From contig JAKEHY010000010.1 of the NCBI GenBank assembly GCA_022614805.1, positions 1 through 12,195 of the forward strand: 12,195 bases of DNA, written 5' to 3'. Positions within the stretch are counted from its first letter, which is position 1, and every line of letters begins with the position of its first letter. The notes beneath the pieces are model-generated. The model was not told the DNA's origin, searched no databases, and saw only the letters and a program-made list of their open reading frames with translations. Positions 7,824-12,195 of this stretch are shown here, piece by piece. Source of the DNA: Candidatus Zixiibacteriota bacterium. Lineage in GTDB: Bacteria > Zixibacteria > MSB-5A5 > DSPP01. Made by a program: the position numbers and the translations under genes.

Positions 7824-7853
7824 TTGACGGGGGTTAGTGAAATTTGCTATATT
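7824..7853 (+). promoter_or_regulatory. Sigma70-type promoter of the island operon
   Basis: TTGACG (7824-7829) and TATATT (7848-7853) are separated by 18 bases, close to the sigma70 consensus. Transcription should start near 7860-7862, within a few bases of the ATG at 7863. There is no upstream Shine-Dalgarno, so the mRNA is probably leaderless. This is the only strong promoter seen ahead of the four plus-strand genes, whose tight spacing suggests one transcript. Confidence 0.62.
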
Positions 7854-7862
7854 TCGATTAAG

Positions 7863-8303
7863 ATGGCAATCAAGAAGCAGGAATTTTATGAGGGCGCAGC
7901 GCTTCATCTCTTGGCTCGAAGCGGTGAAATCGTGAGCCTGCGATACGACCCCCCATTTTTTCTTGTCAATAATAGATTGCTGGTCTGTCTGAAATATTGT
8001 ACTAGGGGCAGGAGTCCCTGGGGTTTCACGTTTACGTCTGATGAACAGATGCTCTTGCAGGCTAAAGCTTCCGAATCCGAGATCGTGATCGGGCTTGTTT
8101 GTGGAGGCGATGGAGTAGCTGCATTTACTTATGATGAGTACCGAGACATCGCAACTCCGAGGAATTCTGCTGTCCACATTTCCTGCTATCGCGGACATGG
8201 CGAGCATTACGAGGTGAACGGTCCGGACGGAATGTTAAACGGGAAGGTGGCACCATCAAATTGGCAAAGAATTCTTAAGTATGCTGAAGTAAAAAAAGTG
8301 TGA
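7863..8303 (+). CDS. Small protein of unknown function, first gene of Z1-Dcm-Vsr island
   Basis: A 146-residue soluble protein with no signal peptide or membrane helix. I cannot assign a known family name. Visible features are an N-terminal segment EFYEGAALHLL (7-17), a probable beta hairpin around FFLVNNRLLVCLKY (32-45), a striking TRGRSPWGFTF stretch (47-57), a glycine-rich VCGGDGV (79-85) followed by an aspartate/glutamate turn, and a basic, aromatic C-terminus. The alternation of strand and charged motifs with a buried lysine (K44) recalls small alpha/beta nuclease-like domains, but a canonical (D/E)xK pair is not evident. A TTG start at 7815 would add 16 residues but lies upstream of the promoter, so the ATG at 7863 is preferred. 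The stop overlaps the Z1 gene by one base, so the two proteins are likely made together. It may be the effector, or an adaptor, of the island; that is inference. Confidence 0.75.
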   Translation: MAIKKQEFYEGAALHLLARSGEIVSLRYDPPFFLVNNRLLVCLKYCTRGRSPWGFTFTSDEQMLLQAKASESEIVIGLVCGGDGVAAFTYDEYRDIATPRNSAVHISCYRGHGEHYEVNGPDGMLNGKVAPSNWQRILKYAEVKKV

Positions 8304-10249
8304 TGAGGCACCGAGACCAGACTTTGGGTCTTCTCCAGAAACAGATTGGCAACGCAGAAGAAGTTAAAGACATAAGCGAGACAGCCGACGAGGTTGCCAG
8401 TAACTGGGTCAACCCTTTAAGCGGGGGCACCGAAGAAACCAACGGTCTCATTTATGGATTGATTCAGAGTGGCAAGACGGGGGTTTTGACGGTCACCGGT
8501 GCCATCGGCGCCGATGAAGGTTATCGAACCATCATAATCTTAACATCTGATAACGATCCGCTTTATGAACAGACCCTTGGGCGGGCTCGCGAAGCGTTCC
8601 CCGGAATCGACATTATAGGCAAAAAGGAGTTTAAAGATGTCGACGAGTTCCTCGGACGTATCAAGGGCGGAACTTGCGCCATTGTCGCGACCAAGAACGG
8701 AAGCGTGTTGAATACCCTAATTGAAAACTTCAAGAAGGGAAGAGTAAGGGGGCTTAGTTGCCTAATCATCGATGATGAAGCAGATCAGGCCAGCCTAAAT
8801 ACGAAGACGGCTCGAGCAGACGGAACGAGAAGCGCAATCAACAACAGAATCATTGAATTACGCGGCTTTTTTGAAAAAAACACTTATTTGCAAGTTACGG
8901 CAACTCCACAAGCTTTGTTTCTACAAACTCCGGGACACGATTTTAGACCCAAATTCACCGTTCTGAGCCACCCCGGTTCGGCTTATGTAGGAGGGGATGA
9001 CTTTTTCGGAGATGAATCAAATCTTGTCAGAGAATTTGATTTGGAGGATATCATCACCATGACCGCGGGCCCTCAGCCAACGCCGACACTTGAGATCCCC
9101 AGATCCTTACTTGAAGCATTGGATACCTTTATGATTGGGGCCACATTCAAGCGTACACAAGAAGCCGACCAGAATTGTGCTTTTCTTTGTCATGTCAGTA
9201 CCCGCACCGCTGATCATAAGCATATCGTCGATCTTATGCGAAAGTACAAAACTGATCTGACAAATGAGCTGAAATCAAAAAACCCGACAGTTCTTGTGAG
9301 ACTTAAGGAAGCCTATGACGATTTAGCATCGACTCACGAAGGAGTAAGGGGCACTAATTTTGATAGGCTTATAGAAGCCATCGAGTTCTACTCACCGGGT
9401 ATCACCATCAAGCTGGTCAATGGAGAGACCGACGAGGACGTGGCAGTCAAGTCTCCTTACAATCTTTTTGTAGGCGGTAATAAACTTGGCCGAGGGGTCA
9501 CCATTAAAAATCTGCTCGTCAGCTATTACGGTCGAAATCCGAAGAGGCCGCAGGCCGATACGGTACTCCAACATGCCCGGATGTACGGTTACCGCAGAAA
9601 GGATATTGGTCTCCTTCGATTGTTCCTGCCTCGTGAGCTTCATCTCGTTTTTCAGGCGATCAATAAAATGGAGCGTGGACTCCGTGATTTAATTGCTAAA
9701 AATCCCTCAGAAGAATTCCGTGGTGTTTATGTAGAGAGTACACTCAGCCCCACCCGGGGAAATGTCCTTGCACCGGGCGCAATCGGGGTTTATTCAGGCG
9801 GCAGCAACTATAACCCTGCGCAAATCATGCGCGATGAATCTGTTAAGGCGTCAACGGAAAAAATTGATAAGAAGTTGGCCAAGGTGAAAGACAAGGATTA
9901 CGCGGAAATATCAATTGAAGATATGCAAGAACTTATCAGTTTGACGAAGCCTGACCAATCACAATCTGAGCATATATGGAATCCAATGGCGGTTGCGGAA
10001 TCGCTTGCGCAATTCGCAAAGCTCCAAGGGCATAAAACCGGTTACGTGTGGGTAGATCGTGATCGCCATCTTGAGGCAAAGCGCCGGGAGACTGCCGGTC
10101 TTTTATCCGGTGGCGAATATACGAATGTGCCGCTTGACAAAATTGCGCTATACTTTTTTAGAACAAGTGTAAATCGGCAAAATAATGCCGCATGGTGGCC
10201 GCAGATCAGGTTTCCTGATGGGCGCTACGCTTTTGCATTTGCATTGTAA
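8303..10249 (+). CDS. Z1-domain SF2-helicase-like ATPase
   Basis: A 648-residue protein that I assign to the Z1 family, an SF2-helicase-like ATPase group found in restriction and defence islands. Helicase motifs are readable in order: Walker A GLIQSGKT (52-59), motif II DDEAD (157-161), a TATP motif III (199-202), GGNKLGRGVT as motif V (391-400) and QHARMYGYR as motif VI with its arginine finger region (423-431). The domain is therefore complete and probably an active ATPase. Z1 proteins commonly accompany DNA methyltransferases, MORC/MutL-like ATPases, PD-(D/E)XK proteins and AIPR proteins, and the Mza defence system contains one. Here only the methyltransferase association is kept. The start ATG shares a base with the upstream TGA; a GTG one codon earlier is possible. 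Its composition is more AT-rich than the left-hand genes. It may translocate on DNA or remodel a nuclease complex; no direct evidence for either. Confidence 0.85.
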   Translation: MRHRDQTLGLLQKQIGNAEEVKDISETADEVASNWVNPLSGGTEETNGLIYGLIQSGKTGVLTVTGAIGADEGYRTIIILTSDNDPLYEQTLGRAREAFPGIDIIGKKEFKDVDEFLGRIKGGTCAIVATKNGSVLNTLIENFKKGRVRGLSCLIIDDEADQASLNTKTARADGTRSAINNRIIELRGFFEKNTYLQVTATPQALFLQTPGHDFRPKFTVLSHPGSAYVGGDDFFGDESNLVREFDLEDIITMTAGPQPTPTLEIPRSLLEALDTFMIGATFKRTQEADQNCAFLCHVSTRTADHKHIVDLMRKYKTDLTNELKSKNPTVLVRLKEAYDDLASTHEGVRGTNFDRLIEAIEFYSPGITIKLVNGETDEDVAVKSPYNLFVGGNKLGRGVTIKNLLVSYYGRNPKRPQADTVLQHARMYGYRRKDIGLLRLFLPRELHLVFQAINKMERGLRDLIAKNPSEEFRGVYVESTLSPTRGNVLAPGAIGVYSGGSNYNPAQIMRDESVKASTEKIDKKLAKVKDKDYAEISIEDMQELISLTKPDQSQSEHIWNPMAVAESLAQFAKLQGHKTGYVWVDRDRHLEAKRRETAGLLSGGEYTNVPLDKIALYFFRTSVNRQNNAAWWPQIRFPDGRYAFAFAL

Positions 10250-10275
10250 AGTTGTCTATGAAACTGTGAATTAAG

Positions 10276-11307
10276 ATGAGAAAACGGTTTATCGCAGTTG
10301 ATTTGTTCAGCGGTTGCGGCGGGCTGACTCTCGGCTTAACAAAAGCGGGGTTCAAAGTACGAGCTGCGGTGGAAATAGACCCGGCGGCTTCTTCGGTTTT
10401 TAGATTAAATCATCGACGGGTAAAAATGTTTACCGATATCAGAAAAGTTAAAGGTAGGGATATTTTGAAAAAACTATGCATTAATAAAGGTGGAGTCGAT
10501 CTTCTCGCCGGATGTCCACCTTGTCAAGGGTTTTCACGTTTGCGGACTAAAAATAAAAACAAACGTGCATTTGATTCCCGCAATCGGCTTATTGTCGATT
10601 TTCTACGGCTTGTTGAGGAAACCAAACCTAAAACAGTAATGTTAGAAAATGTTCCTGGTCTGTTAAGGCATTGGCGGTTTAATGTTTTCAAAAAATCTCT
10701 TAAAGAGCTTGGCTACAAGCTCGATTACAAAATCGTGAATGCTTCGGACTATGGGGTTCCACAGAGACGAAAACGGCTTTTGCTTATGGCATCGCTCTTG
10801 GGGCCAGTCGATATTCCGAACGTTGTTTATCAAAGGAAAACAGTGGCAGATGCCATTCGAGAACTGCCTGTGCCTTCAAAGAGCAGGAAACCATTGCATA
10901 AGCTTTTGCCGAAACACTCCAAAGAAGTGACTCAAAGAATTGCAAAAGTACCCAAAAACGGGGGAAGTCGTATAGATTTGGGATTAGAGAATCAGTTGGC
11001 CTGTCATACAAAGGATCAGTTTAATGGATTTAAGGATATCTATGGTAGAATGAAATGGGACGATGTTGCTCCTACTTTAACTCGATTTTGCTCAAATCCG
11101 TCAAAGGGACGATTTCTCCATCCGAAACAAAACAGGGTAATTAGCCCTTACGAGGCCGCCTTACTGCAAAGTTTCCCCAAATCGTATAATTTTCCAACCG
11201 AACTTGGCAGAAACGCAATTTGCTCGATGATTGGCGAAGCGTTTCCGCCTCTTATGGCTCAGAGGCAAGCTAAATACTTTTATCAGCATATCAAGAATCA
11301 TGAGTGA
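10276..11307 (+). CDS. dcm: DNA cytosine-C5 methyltransferase (Dcm family)
   Basis: A 343-residue enzyme that transfers a methyl group from S-adenosylmethionine to carbon 5 of cytosine in a specific DNA site. The conserved motifs are present in order: motif I DLFSGCGGLTLG (9-20), motif IV GCPPCQGFS with catalytic C83, motif VI ENVPG (E124), motif VIII QRRKRL (163-168) and motif IX with PYEAALLQSFP (291-301). The last motif reads MIGEAFPP, where most relatives have a GN-A-PP form, a divergent but plausible variant. The target-recognition segment between motifs VIII and IX is short (about 100 residues), so the site may be short or similar to CCWGG; it cannot be read from sequence. No Shine-Dalgarno is obvious; the TTAAG before the ATG matches the context of the first island gene. 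It overlaps vsr by eight bases. Codon and base composition are clearly AT-richer than the left side of the window, suggesting transfer. Confidence 0.94.
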   Translation: MRKRFIAVDLFSGCGGLTLGLTKAGFKVRAAVEIDPAASSVFRLNHRRVKMFTDIRKVKGRDILKKLCINKGGVDLLAGCPPCQGFSRLRTKNKNKRAFDSRNRLIVDFLRLVEETKPKTVMLENVPGLLRHWRFNVFKKSLKELGYKLDYKIVNASDYGVPQRRKRLLLMASLLGPVDIPNVVYQRKTVADAIRELPVPSKSRKPLHKLLPKHSKEVTQRIAKVPKNGGSRIDLGLENQLACHTKDQFNGFKDIYGRMKWDDVAPTLTRFCSNPSKGRFLHPKQNRVISPYEAALLQSFPKSYNFPTELGRNAICSMIGEAFPPLMAQRQAKYFYQHIKNHE

Positions 11308-11731
11308 TGTTTTTTCTGTCAGAAAGCGCTCCGAAATTATGTCCCGTGTTCGGGGAAGCGGGAACAAGGAAACGGAAATTGCGCTCTTAAAGCTGTTACG
11401 CAAATACAAAGTTTCCGGATGGCGTAGAAATTATCCGCAGGTCGGCAAGCCCGATTTTGCTTTTCCGAAAAACAGAGTTGCAGTTTTTGTGGATGGATGT
11501 TTTTGGCATGGATGCCCCAAACATTCAAGCCAGCCGGCCAGTAATCGGAAGTTTTGGAAGAAAAAATTGGAGTCAAATAAGAAAAGGGACAAAGTTGTCA
11601 ACAAGACATTGCGTCAACAGGGGTGGGGAGTGGTTCGAATTTGGGAGCATGAGCTAAGCAAAAATCCAAATGGCAGTATTCTGAAGATTGCCAAGGTGCT
11701 GGGAGTAAGAACGAAGAATCTATTTAATTAG
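11300..11731 (+). CDS. vsr: Very short patch repair (Vsr) endonuclease
   Basis: A 143-residue Vsr-family endonuclease that nicks DNA 5' of the T in T:G mismatches arising when 5-methylcytosine deaminates, so it protects sites made mutable by the neighbouring methyltransferase. Signatures: MSRVRGSGNKETE (14-26, with E25), GKPDFAF with catalytic D52, FVDGCFWHGC (63-72) and WEHEL near 115-119. The zinc site probably uses C67, H70, C72 and H117, the last in place of the cysteine found in the E. coli enzyme; this variant is common in the family. The open frame extends upstream, but the ATG at 11300, eight bases inside the methyltransferase gene, gives the canonical N-terminus. The length matches the family. 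It ends on TAG at 11731, overlapping the stop of a convergent gene. Confidence 0.93.
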   Translation: MSDVFSVRKRSEIMSRVRGSGNKETEIALLKLLRKYKVSGWRRNYPQVGKPDFAFPKNRVAVFVDGCFWHGCPKHSSQPASNRKFWKKKLESNKKRDKVVNKTLRQQGWGVVRIWEHELSKNPNGSILKIAKVLGVRTKNLFN

Positions 11732-11916
11732 TTGGACGAATTTTGGAAATCTATTTCTTCTTCAAAAACAAAATCTTCCTGACCTTTTAAATCGCCAGCG
11801 AGGTATTTAACAACCAAGCCCTTGCCGTCCTCGGTGGGGGTGACGACTTCGCAAAGGTGGCCGTCTTCGACTTTCAGGCGGTCGCCCTTTTTCAAATCCC
11901 AAATGGTTTTGTCCAT
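11728..11916 (-). CDS. Small protein of unknown function, likely beta-barrel fold
   Basis: A 62-residue acidic protein beginning MDKTIWDLKKGDRLKVEDG. The pattern of short strands around glycine turns (KKGDRLKVEDG, PTEDGKGLVVKYL, LKGQEDFVFEEE) suggests a small SH3-like or KOW-like barrel. Similar short proteins of this general look occur in environmental genomes, but I know no function. The start at 11916 is preferred because GAGG lies six bases upstream. An in-frame ATG at 11943 would add nine residues and lies seven bases after a good -10 box, so a leaderless longer form is also possible. It converges on vsr, the two stop codons overlapping by three bases. Its composition resembles the resident genes rather than the island. 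Confidence 0.65.
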   Translation of the reverse strand: MDKTIWDLKKGDRLKVEDGHLCEVVTPTEDGKGLVVKYLAGDLKGQEDFVFEEEIDFQNSSN

Positions 11917-11950
11917 CGTGGCCTCGTTTTGGTTGGCAGTCATATGCCGA

Positions 11951-11979
11951 AATATATTGGTTGGGCGGGTAGAATGCAA
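11951..11979 (-). promoter_or_regulatory. Sigma70-type promoter of the small minus-strand gene
   Basis: On the minus strand TTGCAT (11974-11979) and TATATT (11951-11956) are separated by exactly 17 bases. Transcription should start near 11943-11945. This gives either a leaderless mRNA for an ATG at 11943 or a leader of about 28 bases for the ATG at 11916, which has its own GAGG site. The -10 box and next three bases, TATATTTCG, are identical to those of the island promoter at 7848. Confidence 0.55.
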
Positions 11980-11985
11980 GGCGGA

Positions 11986-12008
11986 CGAACGCCGTTCGCC
12001 CCTACGGA
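11986..12008. repeat. Dispersed hairpin repeat, copy 1
   Basis: CGAACGCCGTTCGCCCCTACGGA; this 23-base unit is described by its parts: CGAAC and GTTCG form a hairpin around GCC, followed by CCCCTACGGA. It matches 12154-12176 at 22 of 23 positions. Short repeats of this GTTCGCCCCTACG type are known from many environmental bacterial genomes. Confidence 0.6.
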
Positions 12009-12012
12009 AAAC

Positions 12013-12150
12013 AACCTAACCCCTGGCCCCTTTCCCTCGATTTCACTCGGGACAAGCCCGATGCGGGAATGGATTCGGCTACGCTCACCACGAGGGGGAA
12101 GGGCGAAGACACCTCACCCTGTGGTCCCTCTCCACGGAGTAGAGAGGGAC
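12013..12150. repeat. Dispersed repeat cluster (right copy)
   Basis: This non-coding block opens with AACCTAACCCCTGGCC, related to 7678-7702 in the same orientation. It then holds a 20-base inverted motif (12033-12052) nearly identical to 7231-7250, a TTCGGCTACGCTC piece (12074-12086) related to 7204-7216, and a perfect GTCCCTCTC/GAGAGGGAC hairpin with a nine-base loop (12124-12150). The same building blocks as in the left spacer appear in a different order, so the blocks are mosaics rather than simple copies. Confidence 0.6.
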
Positions 12151-12176
12151 GGGCGAACACCGTTCGCCCCTACGGA
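12151..12176. repeat. Dispersed hairpin repeat, copy 2
   Basis: A perfect eight-pair hairpin, GGGCGAAC/GTTCGCCC with an ACC loop (12151-12169), followed by CTACGGA. The 23-base core (12154-12176) repeats 11986-12008 with one mismatch. The two copies bracket the repeat block at 12013-12150 in direct orientation, as target-flanking or recombination-derived repeats might. Nothing coding is seen from here to the end of the window. Confidence 0.62.
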
Positions 12177-12195
12177 TGCGAAAGCAAAGGCGGGC

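Noticed and set aside
7776-8207. Reverse open frame of 143 codons opposite the small island protein
   Set aside because: The plus-strand frame has a promoter, a coupled downstream gene and better protein character; this one is its shadow.
7863-11731. Assignment as a complete known Mza, DISARM or classical type II system
   Set aside because: The MutL-like and AIPR genes of Mza, the DrmA/DrmB genes of DISARM and any recognisable type II endonuclease are absent.
11986-12176. Possible CRISPR-like repeats at the right edge
   Set aside because: Only two copies, 168 bases apart, with repeat-rich rather than unique spacer sequence and no cas genes.

Overview
The window looks like chromosomal DNA of an uncultured Gram-negative-type bacterium. 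The resident genes are GC-rich with strong Shine-Dalgarno sites, and the set includes a lipoprotein-free secreted protein, an ECF sigma/anti-sigma pair, a rhomboid protease and a response regulator with a long low-complexity tail. Spacers carry GC-rich dispersed hairpin repeats of a kind common in environmental genomes of candidate phyla. I cannot place the lineage more precisely; a member of the FCB/Zixibacteria-like or deltaproteobacterial-like groups would fit, but this is a guess. No rRNA, tRNA, CRISPR array or insertion sequence is visible.

Left part (1-7028, all genes on the minus strand). A structured spacer (1-288) ends in a likely terminator for a small secreted protein of unknown function (289-786). 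Next comes a tightly coupled three-gene operon, read right to left: an ECF sigma factor (4140-4712), a membrane anti-sigma factor with a zinc-binding HC2 finger (3379-4143) and a membrane-anchored YyaL/DUF255-type thioredoxin-domain protein (1010-3379). Stop and start codons overlap at both junctions. The extracytoplasmic half of the anti-sigma factor has five cysteines and the co-transcribed partner has a CHWC thioredoxin motif, so redox-linked signalling is a reasonable hypothesis. Upstream lie a response regulator with a REC domain and a long proline/lysine/glutamate-rich tail (4852-6171) and a rhomboid intramembrane protease (6198-7028), 26 bases apart and perhaps co-transcribed.

Middle spacer (about 7029-7862). 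No gene. It holds several dispersed-repeat fragments, including two strong GC-rich hairpins, followed by a clear sigma70-type promoter whose expected start of transcription falls almost on the next start codon.

Right part (7863-11731, plus strand) is an AT-richer island that looks horizontally acquired: a 146-residue protein of unknown function, a Z1-domain SF2-helicase-like ATPase, a Dcm-type cytosine-C5 DNA methyltransferase and a Vsr mismatch endonuclease. The first two genes overlap by one base and the last two by eight. Z1, Dcm and Vsr are known associates in restriction/defence islands, but the usual further partners (MORC/MutL-like ATPase, PD-(D/E)XK protein, AIPR) are absent, as is any recognisable restriction enzyme. 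The compact order small protein - Z1 - Dcm - Vsr is the best candidate here for an under-described defence system, with the small protein as the possible effector or adaptor.

Far right (11728-12195). A small resident-type minus-strand gene (62-71 residues) converges on vsr with overlapping stop codons. Beyond it is another cluster of dispersed repeats related to those in the middle spacer, so the island and this small gene sit between related repeat clusters about 4.3 kb apart.
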